Shown here: piece after piece, positions 51,521 through 59,641 of the stretch
Position numbering within the stretch: position 1 is the stretch's first letter
Layout: each line of letters begins with the position of its first letter
Notes under the pieces: model-generated
The model's database searches: none
Seen by the model: the letters and a program-made list of their open reading frames with translations, nothing else
Told to the model about the DNA's origin: nothing
Program-made: the position numbers and the translations under genes
Source: CBDAPX01 sp965198725
Lineage (GTDB): Bacteria; Pseudomonadota; Alphaproteobacteria; Rhodobacterales; Rhodobacteraceae
NCBI GenBank assembly: GCA_965198725.1
Contig: CBDAPX010000002.1
Location: forward strand, 496,001-560,000
Length of the DNA stretch: 64,000 nt
Reading direction: 5' to 3'

Positions 51521-52180
51521 TTAGCCTTGGGTTTCGTAGTCATAGAGCTGTTTCGCTTCTTCCAAGGTTTCGAATAAATGTAACGTGCCGTTCACTAAAA
51601 CGGCGGCCCGACGGGCATATTTTTGCAGGGTTTCTGCCGAATGGGACACGATGATAATCGTGGTCGTGCGCAGCCGTTCTTCGAGGATCGCACCGGCCTT
51701 CTTGTTGAATTCGACATCCGTGGAACCGGGCATACCTTCATCAATCAGGTACATGTCGAAATCCAGCGCCAGCATCAAAGAAAAGGCAAATCGTGCGCGC
51801 ATGCCCGAGGAATACGTTCCCAAAGGCTGTTCAAAATATTCGCCCAGATCACAAAGCCAGCGGCAATACGCTTCGACGTAATCCGCGTCCATGCCATAAA
51901 GCTTGGCAATAAACCGGGCGTTTTCCATGGCCGACACTTTGGCCACGACGCCACCCATGAAGCCCAGCGGGAATGAGACATTGCAGGTTTTGCGGATTTC
52001 GCCCTCGTCGGGTTTTTCCAGGCCGCACATCATCTTGATGAGCGTGGTTTTCCCGGTGCCATTTGGCGCAAGAATGCTCAGAGAGTTTCCCAATTGAACC
52101 TGAAACGAAGCCTTTTCCAGGATCACCTTGCGTTGTGATCCCGTCCAGAAGGACTTGCTTACATTTTCAAACTCCAGCAT
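51521..52180 (-). CDS. kpsT: Capsule ABC exporter ATP-binding protein (KpsT-like)
   Basis: A 219-residue ABC ATPase. Walker A is ILAPNGTGKTTLIKMMCG; the ABC signature is TYSSGMRARFAFSLMLALDF; Walker B is DMYLIDEGMPGSTD; the H-loop is IIIVSHSAETLQ. The KpsT-type features are the short length and GLEKPDEGEIRKT. It would drive export of capsule polysaccharide together with KpsM, which is not next to it here. The last 23 bases overlap the kpsE start. Region upstream (52181-52402) has no gene. Confidence 0.9.
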   Translation of the reverse strand: MLEFENVSKSFWTGSQRKVILEKASFQVQLGNSLSILAPNGTGKTTLIKMMCGLEKPDEGEIRKTCNVSFPLGFMGGVVAKVSAMENARFIAKLYGMDADYVEAYCRWLCDLGEYFEQPLGTYSSGMRARFAFSLMLALDFDMYLIDEGMPGSTDVEFNKKAGAILEERLRTTTIIIVSHSAETLQKYARRAAVLVNGTLHLFETLEEAKQLYDYETQG

Positions 52181-52402
52181 GCGCTGCTCTAGCCCCTCGT
52201 CAAGGCGATGAGTGTTCCTGATGAACTGCCCGTTTTTTGCGCCCGTTCCCTCCCTGTTACCGGAGGTTTATTGACGGTACCTGTGTATTCTGGCCATATT
52301 ATGTCGAATTTTGAAACAAAATGACAGACTGCAGTCACGAATTTTTGCAGGGAATTCAGCACGCAATTGTGTTTCGGACCCAATTCCATTTGAGCGTGCG
52401 CG

Positions 52403-53650
52403 TCAGAGATGTTGTTTCTCAACCCGAAACAACCTGCCGGCTATCAGGCTGACAATTGCCGCGGCGAAGCTAAGCAATGCGCCCATCTTGGCCGCATCCT
52501 GTACCGGGCCCGCGTCAAAGGCCACGGAAGCTACGAACAGCGACACCGTAAAGCCGATGGCGGCTACAAAGCCGATGACCACAAGATCAATGATGCGCAT
52601 CCCCTCGGGAATGCCCAGTTTCAGCGGTGAGGCGGCGATCCAGCCAAAGAGCAGAATGCCAACTGGCTTGCCGATCAAAAGACCCGCCAGAACCAGCCAC
52701 GTCGCATCGCCAATCGCGCTGAACTCGACGCCCGCGTTGAGCAGGCCAAAAAAGAACAGGATCACTTCAACAGGGTGTTTCAACGCATGTTCGATCTGGT
52801 TTAACAGATCGGTCAGGTGTGTTTCCGCGCTGGAAAAAATGCCAAAAGCCCGGTCAGCATGGGGAATGGTCGGAACGATGGGCAAAAGGCCCAAAGCAGG
52901 ATGCAAGCCCGACATCATGAAACCGTACCAACTGGCACAAGCCGCAATCAAGTAGGGCCAAAAGCTGAGCTTGGTGCGCACCCAGGTTGAATTGGGTCGC
53001 GCCTGGTTTCCGCGGTCCAATCGACGGGGTAGCCAGTTTGCAAGGATAAAAACCGCAATCGCCGCGGCGGCCGAGAACAAGAGCCATTCCGGCGCCAGTT
53101 CTGATGAGGGGTAAAAGATCGCCAAGATGATTAGTCCAGCAGCGTCATCAGCAATCGCCAACAGCAACAAGAACCGGACCGCAGGATGCCCGGCCCCAAA
53201 GACCAGCCGTCCAACAAGATAGGAAAACGCGATATCGGTTGCCGTTGGGATCGCCCAGCCATTTGCAACGGCGTTATACGTGTCAGACCCCATGATCGCG
53301 GCCAGACCAAGGTAAACGCCAATTGGCCCGAACATACCGCCTGCCGTAGCAAACAGGGGCTTTGCAGCTTTCTTGCCCCGTAAGGAGCCGTTTTTCAAAG
53401 CAACGGCTTCCCAGACTTCCTTGGCCGCAATGGCAAAGAACAGCGCCATCAGGATGTCGTTCACCAGATAATGCAGCGTCAACGTCCGGTGACCGTGGTG
53501 GTAATGGCCGATGGGCGCGTGATCCCAAATCACGAACTCGACAAAATGGTGATAGCTCTCAGCGTTGATATTGGCCCATATCAAGGCCGTGATGGTCCCG
53601 AAAATAAGAAGCAGGGAATAGTTTGTCAGAAAATTCCAGACGCGATACAT
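52403..53650 (-). CDS. nhaA: NhaA Na+/H+ antiporter
   Basis: A 415-residue 12-helix antiporter exporting sodium for protons at alkaline pH. The functional Asp pair is in LLLLAIADDAAGLIILAIFY; another helix has NGWAIPTATDIAFSYLVGRL; both are conserved in NhaA. Start ATG 53650 (MYRVWNFLTNYS) gives a normal N terminus; a longer frame exists upstream, but alternative starts have no better site. The C terminus ends RLFRVEKQHL. Fits a marine lifestyle. Divergent from the UDG-family gene. Confidence 0.93.
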   Translation of the reverse strand: MYRVWNFLTNYSLLLIFGTITALIWANINAESYHHFVEFVIWDHAPIGHYHHGHRTLTLHYLVNDILMALFFAIAAKEVWEAVALKNGSLRGKKAAKPLFATAGGMFGPIGVYLGLAAIMGSDTYNAVANGWAIPTATDIAFSYLVGRLVFGAGHPAVRFLLLLAIADDAAGLIILAIFYPSSELAPEWLLFSAAAAIAVFILANWLPRRLDRGNQARPNSTWVRTKLSFWPYLIAACASWYGFMMSGLHPALGLLPIVPTIPHADRAFGIFSSAETHLTDLLNQIEHALKHPVEVILFFFGLLNAGVEFSAIGDATWLVLAGLLIGKPVGILLFGWIAASPLKLGIPEGMRIIDLVVIGFVAAIGFTVSLFVASVAFDAGPVQDAAKMGALLSFAAAIVSLIAGRLFRVEKQHL

Positions 53651-53777
53651 TGGCCAAATAATCCTTTTCGGCTGTCTGTCTGACGCTAATCGCTTCGGTT
53701 CCATCCGGCAACGGAAAGCGCGCAAGAATAATCGTAGATTGCTTTGACGTATTGGTTCGGGCGACATACCTCCACCT

Positions 53778-54393
53778 ATGATGACTGCGTCTGAGCCCCC
53801 TGAAACTGACGATCTGCCAGCCCGTATCCGGGCTTGTCGGATCTGTGCCGATCAGTTTTCTGCCACGGCCACAGCACATGAACCACGCCCCGTGGTCTGG
53901 TTCCGTCCGGGCGCGCGGATCATGATTGCGGGACAGGCGCCCGGGGCGCGGGTGCATGCGTCTGGTCGACCTTTTACGGACCCGTCCGGGGATCGGTTGC
54001 GGGCGTGGCTGGGGCTGGACGAAGCTGCATTTTATGACCTTGAGCGTGTCGCCATCATTCCAATGGCGTTTTGTTTTCCGGGATACGATGCCAAGGGTTC
54101 CGACCTGCCGCCGCCGCGGGTCTGTGCCAAAAACGTGGCATGCAGAGGTGATGGCCAGCATGGCGGATGTACCCTTGAAAATTCTCGTGGGTGGATATGC
54201 TCATAAGTGGCACTTGGGATCAGCCGCCAGCAGCGTGACAGAAACCGTGCGCGCTTGGCGTTCGATTGGGCCCGGCGTCTATCCCTTGCCACATCCGTCA
54301 TGGCGCAATACGGCTTGGCTGCGCAAAAATCCCTGGTTCGAGGCAGAGCTGTTGCCAGATCTGAGAACCGCCGTTCGAAAGGCCATAACATGA
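53778..54393 (+). pseudogene. Uracil-DNA glycosylase family protein, frameshifted
   Basis: The first frame (53778-54206) starts MMTASEPPETDDLPARIRAC and has GARIMIAGQAPGARVHASGR and FCFPGYDAKGSDLPPPRVCA, typical of the uracil-DNA glycosylase superfamily (Cys-containing N terminus, [4Fe-4S]-type context possible). The second half is in another frame: TWHAEVMASMADVPLKIL, YAHKWHLGSAASSV and the catalytic-loop-like PLPHPSWRNTAWLRKNPWF. Removing one A from the run of five at 54129-54133 joins them in register (CAK-TWHAEV). As given the protein ends soon after the active domain is lost. Real mutation or an extra base in sequencing are both possible. The end overlaps sseB (ATGA). Confidence 0.8.
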
Positions 54394-55172
54394 CGCCGCT
54401 GGACACTGCCCATGATGCGATGACTGCCGCGCCCGATGATGACGGCGCGAGACTGCGGTTTTACGAACGTCTGGCGGATTCAGAGCTCTTTTTGATGCTG
54501 GCGAAAGAACCGGTCGGCGAGGAAGTTGAGCCGGAACTCTTTGATACCGGACAAGGACACTTCGTCTTGGTCTTTGACCGCGAGGATCGGTTGGCCCAGT
54601 TTGCGGGACGTGTAGTGCCCTATGCCGGATTATCGGGGCGGGTCATCGCCGGGCTTTTGGCAGAAGAAGGAATCGGGCTGGGCCTGAACCTGGAAGTGGC
54701 GCCATCCAGCATCCTGATCCCGGCAGAGGCGATCGCGTGGCTGGCCCAGACGCTGGGCCATGCCCCAGATGAGGTGGAATCAGACCTGCAAGAGCTGTCG
54801 CCGCCCACCGGGTTGCCTGAAACGCTTTTGACGGCACTCGACACGAAACTGGCCACGGCGGCGGGGCTGGCGCGCTTTGCGTATCTTGTGGCGACGCGGA
54901 ACGCGAACGGAGCGCCCGGTCACATGTTGGGATTTATCGATGCCGTGCCCGGCGCTGAAGAGGCCCTGGCCAAGGCAACAGGCGAAGCGTTGACTTTTTC
55001 CGGGATCGAAGCGGGCGCATTGGATGTCGGGTTTTTCCGGGCGTCTGATGTCATCTCGGCTCAGTTGGCCAGTGTCGGCCTCCGTTTTGACCTGCCAGAG
55101 CCTGAGACCCCGCCAGATACAAAAAGGGCCGCCCCTGGGAGCGACCCGGAAAATCCACCGATCCTGCGGTGA
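54390..55172 (+). CDS. SseB family protein
   Basis: A 260-residue soluble protein with an SseB-like N-terminal region: RFYERLADSELFLMLAKEP, GHFVLVFDREDRLAQFAG and LEVAPSSILIPAEAIAWLAQ. The C-terminal part contains GHMLGFIDAVPGAEEALAKA and a disordered tail. Role in bacteria is unclear; the name comes from a serine-sensitivity locus. ATG 54390 overlaps the UDG-family stop, so translation of this gene would depend partly on that frame being intact. The last 50 bases contain the gcrA terminator on the other strand. Confidence 0.8.
   Translation: MTPLDTAHDAMTAAPDDDGARLRFYERLADSELFLMLAKEPVGEEVEPELFDTGQGHFVLVFDREDRLAQFAGRVVPYAGLSGRVIAGLLAEEGIGLGLNLEVAPSSILIPAEAIAWLAQTLGHAPDEVESDLQELSPPTGLPETLLTALDTKLATAAGLARFAYLVATRNANGAPGHMLGFIDAVPGAEEALAKATGEALTFSGIEAGALDVGFFRASDVISAQLASVGLRFDLPEPETPPDTKRAAPGSDPENPPILR
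55121..55147 (-). terminator. Rho-independent terminator of gcrA, inside the sseB 3' end
   Basis: On the minus strand GGGTCGC(T)CCC pairs with GGGCGGCCC (one G-U pair), with an AG-rich loop, followed by TTTTTG. It begins about 26 bases after the gcrA stop and lies within convergent sseB coding sequence. Confidence 0.7.
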
Positions 55173-55748
55173 TCAGCGTTTGCGGTCCCGCCGCGACGAC
55201 ATCGGCTGAAAGGCCACGCCAACATGCGCCTCGCAATAGGGTTTGCCCGCTTGCACCGGAAGCCCGCAGAACCAGAAGTCGTCCATCGCCGGATCGCCGA
55301 CCGGCCATTTGCAGGTCCGTTCGGTCAATTCCATCAACGTCAGTTTCTTGGCTTTCTTTTCGACTTCGCTGACCTTGGCCAAAGCTTCTGGGCTAATCTC
55401 GTTGGCCGATGGTTGCGGCGGCAACGGCTGACCCGCCGGGATGATCTGTTTGCGGGCAGGCACAATCGGTTTGACCTCTGCCGCGGGGGCGGCGGGTGCG
55501 GCCGGCTGTGCCGCGGGTTCCGGCTTGGGGGCCTTGGCGACCTTTGGCTCTTTCGCCGGTTTTGCCTTGGCTTCGGTCTTGGCCGACGGGGTCGCTCCTG
55601 CGCTTCGGTTGGACAGGCCCAACCGATGCACTTTGCCAATCACGGCATTGCGCGTCACACCGCCCAATTCCTTGGCGATCTGGCTTGCCGACTGTCCTTC
55701 GCCCCACATTTTTTTGAGAAGCTCAACACGTTCGTCAGTCCAAGACAT
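55173..55748 (-). CDS. gcrA: GcrA family cell-cycle regulator
   Basis: A 191-residue protein. The N-terminal DNA-binding part is MSWTDERVELLKKMWGEG followed by ASQIAKELGGVTRNAVIGKV and HRLGLSNR, the GcrA signature. A long Ala/Pro/Lys linker (residues 50-130) leads to the C-terminal RNA-polymerase-binding region with CKWPVGDPAMDDFWFCGLPV and YCEAHVGVAFQP. GcrA in alphaproteobacteria acts with sigma-70 at methylated GANTC promoters to control cell-cycle genes. The start has GGAAAGG 6-12 bases upstream. A terminator-like hairpin sits in its leader. Confidence 0.96.
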   Translation of the reverse strand: MSWTDERVELLKKMWGEGQSASQIAKELGGVTRNAVIGKVHRLGLSNRSAGATPSAKTEAKAKPAKEPKVAKAPKPEPAAQPAAPAAPAAEVKPIVPARKQIIPAGQPLPPQPSANEISPEALAKVSEVEKKAKKLTLMELTERTCKWPVGDPAMDDFWFCGLPVQAGKPYCEAHVGVAFQPMSSRRDRKR

Positions 55749-55764
55749 CCGGTACCTTTCCAGC

Positions 55765-55793
55765 TAAAAAAGCGGCCACAGTCTCGGGCCGCT
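55765..55793 (-). terminator. Terminator-like hairpin in the gcrA leader
   Basis: Minus strand: AGCGGCC and GGCCGCT pair around a 9-base loop, followed by TTTTTT (55765-55770), ending about 17 bases upstream of the gcrA ATG. Only 88 bases separate it from the divergent permease start. It could be a leader attenuator or the end of a short RNA. Confidence 0.5.
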
Positions 55794-55881
55794 TATGTAT
55801 TTTCCGTCAGCGCTCTATTCTAATCACTGGGATGCGAGTTACAAGCCGCAGAAGACGGAAATCAGACAGGACGCCACAGCA

Positions 55882-56685
55882 ATGCAACAAAGTCACGATT
55901 TGGGGGTGCGCCGGTTTGGTCAGGTGAACTGGATGGGCCTGATGACACTGGCTGAACGCGAAACGCGCCGCTTCACCAACATCTGGACCCAGACAATTTT
56001 GGCCCCCCTGGTCACGGCCGGGCTCTTCCTGCTGATCTTTGCCATCGCCATCGGCCCGCAGCGAGGGGATGTCATGGGGGTACCGTTCCTGCAATTCATC
56101 GCACCGGGCATCCTGATGATGACGGTTGTTCAGAACGCTTTTGCCAATACCTCCTCATCGGTTCTGAGCGCCAAGGTGCAGGGGAATATCGTGGACACCC
56201 TCATGCCGCCCTTGTCGCCATTAGAGATGCTCCTGGGGTATCTAGCCGGCGGTGTTGCACGCGGCTTCTTCATTGCGCTGACCATTGGAGCGGGCGTTTT
56301 GCCGTATCTTGGGATCGTGCCACATGCGCCGATCCTGAGCCTTCTTTTCGTCCTGCTCGGCTCTGCGTTCATGGCTGCGCTGGGCCTGATGGCGGCGATT
56401 TATGCCACCCGGTTCGACCAAATGGCCGCGATCACCAATTTCGTGATTACGCCTCTGACCTTTTTGTCCGGCACGTTTTACTCGGTCGAAGCCTTGCCGC
56501 CCTTCTTGTATGAGCTGACGCATATCAACCCGATTTTCTATATGATTGATGGCGTGCGTTACGGGGTCTTGGGCGTGTCAGATAGCAGCCCCTATCTGGG
56601 TCTGGCAGTCTGCAGTGTCGCGGCATTGGTGGTCTGCTACCTCAGCTGGCGGATGCTGCGGTCGGGATACCGGCTGAAGGCATAG
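55882..56685 (+). CDS. ABC-2 type transporter permease (YadH-like)
   Basis: A 267-residue permease with six spans. The ABC-2 signature is in TPLTFLSGTFYSVEALPPFL followed by ELTHINPIFYMIDGVRYGVL, as in E. coli YadH and drug or polysaccharide exporters. The N terminus starts with MNW-type GQVNWMGLMTLAERETRRFT. The partner ATPase is not adjacent. Substrate unknown; could be a lipid-linked or drug-like compound. ATG 55882 has AGACAGGA 12 bases before it. It diverges from gcrA. Confidence 0.9.
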   Translation: MQQSHDLGVRRFGQVNWMGLMTLAERETRRFTNIWTQTILAPLVTAGLFLLIFAIAIGPQRGDVMGVPFLQFIAPGILMMTVVQNAFANTSSSVLSAKVQGNIVDTLMPPLSPLEMLLGYLAGGVARGFFIALTIGAGVLPYLGIVPHAPILSLLFVLLGSAFMAALGLMAAIYATRFDQMAAITNFVITPLTFLSGTFYSVEALPPFLYELTHINPIFYMIDGVRYGVLGVSDSSPYLGLAVCSVAALVVCYLSWRMLRSGYRLKA

Positions 56686-56697
56686 AGCAAAAATTGC

Positions 56698-57861
56698 TCA
56701 ATCCGCGATGCGCCATCGCACCGGCACGCTGAGCGGTCCGCGAAAGGCCCATCCGCCCAGCAGGGTTTCCCCGTCGAGGGTCAGGTCCGGCAAGGTCTCA
56801 AATAACCGGGGCATGACCACCTCGGCAATCAGGCATCGTGAGGCCCATGCACCGGCGCAGAAATGGGGACCCGCGCCAAAAGCAATGGAGGACGATGCAT
56901 CCTGCGTCAGATCGAAAACGTCCGGGCGCGTAAAGTTGCGTGGATCCCGATTGGCAGACCCGAACATCAGAAAAACACGTTCCCCGGTGCGCAAAGTCAC
57001 GCCGTGCAACGTATAGTCTTGGGCCATTTCGCGCGGGCTCATCCCGATGGGGGACTGCCAGCGCGCGTATTCGTCAAAGGCCTCCATCCAGCTGACCTGC
57101 CCGGCCAGAACCATGTCCAATTGATCCGGGTGCGACAGCAGCGCCCATACCATTCCGGCGATCACGTCCCGTGGTTCATTCTGACCACCAGAGATTGCCA
57201 GTTTGATATTGGCGCGGACCTGATCCATCGACAGCCCGGCCTGCATTTGAACCGATAGCAAAGAGCGGTCCGGATTGGCCTGATAGTCCTCGACCATCTC
57301 GTCAATATGGCGGTCGATGGATGCGGTGCAGTCATGGCACCGCGCCTCGACGTCGGGATCACTTGCGTAATTGGCGCAGCCATCGATCATCCCCTGACTG
57401 ACGCGGTCCATTTCCTGCCAGCTCATGTTGTGCAATCCAGTGATCACGCGCAGCGCGTGACCAGACAGCTCTTTGGCCAGAACGACCATATCGGCTTGTC
57501 CCTGCGGCCCGATGCGGGCCAGCGTTGCTTCGGTGAAGCTTTCAAAGGCTTCTTTCCAGACGGTTTTGACGGTCTTGGGCGACAACGCCGGAAAGATCGC
57601 GCGCCGTTCTGCCATGTGGTCGTCGGCATCCTTGCGCATCAGGTTCTGTACCATCAGGCGCGTCATTAACCCGTCTGGTTGCACGGACGAGAAAAAGTCG
57701 ATCTTCTTTTCCACCTCGAAGATGTCGTCTCGGCGCGTGATCAGCACCGCATTCAGCTCTGGCACAAACGCAACGGGCGCTGTTTCGCGCAGGGTTTCCA
57801 GAACCCCATAAGGATCGTGCCAGAACGCCTTGGGGTCGATATGATAGACGGGCGGTTTCAT
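56698..57861 (-). CDS. Cytochrome P450
   Basis: A 387-residue soluble P450. The heme-thiolate loop is SSSIAFGAGPHFCAGAWASR with the axial Cys; the ExxR-type K-helix is EYARWQSPIG-like (EAFDEYARW); the I-helix has KLAISGGQNEPRDVIAGMVW in which the usual acid-alcohol pair is replaced by an NEP motif found in a set of alphaproteobacterial P450s. Substrate cannot be told. No ferredoxin or reductase is adjacent, so electrons must come from elsewhere. ATG 57861 with AAGG nearby begins MKPPVYHID; a longer frame has no better site. Confidence 0.9.
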   Translation of the reverse strand: MKPPVYHIDPKAFWHDPYGVLETLRETAPVAFVPELNAVLITRRDDIFEVEKKIDFFSSVQPDGLMTRLMVQNLMRKDADDHMAERRAIFPALSPKTVKTVWKEAFESFTEATLARIGPQGQADMVVLAKELSGHALRVITGLHNMSWQEMDRVSQGMIDGCANYASDPDVEARCHDCTASIDRHIDEMVEDYQANPDRSLLSVQMQAGLSMDQVRANIKLAISGGQNEPRDVIAGMVWALLSHPDQLDMVLAGQVSWMEAFDEYARWQSPIGMSPREMAQDYTLHGVTLRTGERVFLMFGSANRDPRNFTRPDVFDLTQDASSSIAFGAGPHFCAGAWASRCLIAEVVMPRLFETLPDLTLDGETLLGGWAFRGPLSVPVRWRIAD

Positions 57862-57938
57862 CCTTGGCCTTGCTGATCCGCTGTAGGTGCCACCATTGGG
57901 GCAACGCACGTCCGGTCCGTCAAGATATCTTGGACAAA

Positions 57939-58820
57939 TCAGGATCGCCTGGCGCGTGCTTCGCGCAGGGCCAACAACAAAGCCCCTGCAACAATGATGC
58001 CCGCGCCGACAATCGAGATGACGTCAGGGACCACGTCAAAAATGACAAGGTCGTAGAGACCGGCAAAGACCAAGGCCCCATAGCTGAAAGGTGCCACAAA
58101 ACTGGCGTCAGCGCGCGCCATTCCGTTCACAAAGCAGAACTGCGCGCAGGCCATCATCAATCCCAAAGCAATAAGACCGAACCATTGTTCTTGCGTCGGT
58201 GCCTGCCAGACAAAGAGCACGGCAATGGTCGCAATCATCGTCCCCAGCATGTTGTTGATCAACAGGATCTGAACCGGCGCTTCGGCCCCGGACAACCGCT
58301 TGATCAGGATCAATTCCAACCCGATAACCATCGCGGCCCCAAGCGCCAACAAGGCGGCAGGCTGAAACGACGCTGGTGTCGGTCGGATCAGGACCAATGC
58401 CCCCAAAAGCGCGATAGCGGCCGCCAGCCAGCGGATCGGTCCCACCCGCTCTCCCAGCAGTGGAATGGCCAGCATCATGCCAAAAACCGGGTTCAGAAAG
58501 GATATCGCTGTGGCATCCGACAAGGGAATGAACGCGGCGGCGGCAAACATCAATGTTACGCCGACCCAGCCACAACTGGTCCGCGCCAGATGCCACCGCC
58601 AATTGGGGGACGTGATCTTTTGCCGGATCAACAACGCCACAGTGCTGACGCCCATAAACGCAAACAGAAACCGGCCATGGCTGACTTGCATCGGGTGCAA
58701 AGGATCGCCCAGCGCATCTGTTCCCAACGCCTTGGCCAACAGGGTTGTCGCGGCCAGAAAGACAGTCGCCGTTAGGATAAAAAGCGCGGCCGCAGTTGGG
58801 TTTTGAGGACGTTCGGGCAT
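57939..58820 (-). CDS. EamA/DMT-family transporter
   Basis: A 293-residue protein with ten hydrophobic segments in two EamA repeats: LFILTATVFLAATTLLAKAL, SDATAISFLNPVFGMMLAIP (end of first repeat), then LALGAAMVIGLELILIKRLS and ALVFAGLYDLVIFDVVPDVI. Likely exports a small metabolite; substrate unknown. Two more EamA genes lie in the window (301-1146 and 59642-60496), and a WYL regulator follows on the same strand, 39 bases beyond, perhaps controlling it. Confidence 0.87.
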   Translation of the reverse strand: MPERPQNPTAAALFILTATVFLAATTLLAKALGTDALGDPLHPMQVSHGRFLFAFMGVSTVALLIRQKITSPNWRWHLARTSCGWVGVTLMFAAAAFIPLSDATAISFLNPVFGMMLAIPLLGERVGPIRWLAAAIALLGALVLIRPTPASFQPAALLALGAAMVIGLELILIKRLSGAEAPVQILLINNMLGTMIATIAVLFVWQAPTQEQWFGLIALGLMMACAQFCFVNGMARADASFVAPFSYGALVFAGLYDLVIFDVVPDVISIVGAGIIVAGALLLALREARARRS

Positions 58821-58859
58821 GCCGCTCCTTGCCCGCCAAAAAGACAGTTGGCAAGGGGA

Positions 58860-59537
58860 TTAATGTGTCGATATGGTTTGCGCTTTCAGCGTGTCTTCCC
58901 ACCGTGCGCGCAGACCTGCGCCGCGCCCCGTAAAGCTCGCTTCGATTGGCGCGCATTCGGACATCCGATCCAAACGAAAATGCCTGAAATCGTCACGCAA
59001 CGTGCACCAACAGACCGCCATCAGCGCGTCTGAGTAATAGATCAGCGCCAGAGGCCAGACATCCCGTTCCGTCGCGCGCCCCTCCGCGTCCAGATAGCTA
59101 AGCTGCAACACCTGTTCGTCCCGAATGGCGCCCCGGATGACCGATGGATCCACATGCGACGGGGCCATCGCCCCCCAGCTTGATGCGATCAACCCATCCG
59201 TTGGCGGCGCCGCCTCTGCCAGTTTGCGGGCCGCTCGTTGCGCAGCGCGGGTCAACGCGTGATCCCCCGTGCGGGCAATCATGCTGAGACCGACGGCGAC
59301 AGCTTCGGCCTCTTCCACGTCGAAATTCACCGGCGGCAGATCATAGCCCCGCCGCATTTCATACCCGATCCCGGCCTCGCCCCAGATCGGCGTGCGCATC
59401 GCCTGCAAAGTCGCGATGTCGCGACAGATCGTACGCTTTGATACTTCCAGCTCGCGCGCGATGTCACCGGCCCGAACCGGCCCGTTGGCGCGGCGCAGGA
59501 TCTGGATAATCTCGAACATGCGGTCTGACCGTGGCAT
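58860..59537 (-). CDS. YafY/WYL-type transcriptional regulator
   Basis: A 225-residue regulator. The N-terminal helix-turn-helix is MPRSDRMFEIIQILRRANGP, then ARELEVSKRTICRDIATL, an HTH_11 type, and the C-terminal WYL-like ligand domain has LYYSDALMAVCWCTLRDDFR-type region (ALIYYSDALMAVCWC) and FRHFRLDRMSECAP. WYL regulators respond to nucleic-acid or metabolite ligands. It diverges from the EamA gene at 59642 and sits upstream of the EamA gene at 58820 on its own strand, so either transporter may be a target. The intergenic space to 59642 is 104 bases. Confidence 0.87.
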   Translation of the reverse strand: MPRSDRMFEIIQILRRANGPVRAGDIARELEVSKRTICRDIATLQAMRTPIWGEAGIGYEMRRGYDLPPVNFDVEEAEAVAVGLSMIARTGDHALTRAAQRAARKLAEAAPPTDGLIASSWGAMAPSHVDPSVIRGAIRDEQVLQLSYLDAEGRATERDVWPLALIYYSDALMAVCWCTLRDDFRHFRLDRMSECAPIEASFTGRGAGLRARWEDTLKAQTISTH

Positions 59538-59641
59538 GAAGTCTCCTTTTGATCAGCATCTCACATTACTGTTGCCAACCTGTTGTCAGCAGCATGTCCG
59601 TATCCAAAGCCCGATGCCAACGCAAACGGGCGAGGACCTTC

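Noticed and set aside
49810..51654. 614-codon open frame on the plus strand
   Set aside because: It is antisense to kpsE and kpsT, which have clear family motifs; long antisense frames are expected at this GC content.
52189..52422. 77-codon frame between kpsT and nhaA
   Set aside because: Overlaps the nhaA 3' end, no ribosome site, no coding character.
55882..56685. Permease as the missing KpsM partner
   Set aside because: Its signature fits YadH-type ABC-2 permeases, and it is 3.7 kb and several unrelated genes from kpsT on the opposite strand.
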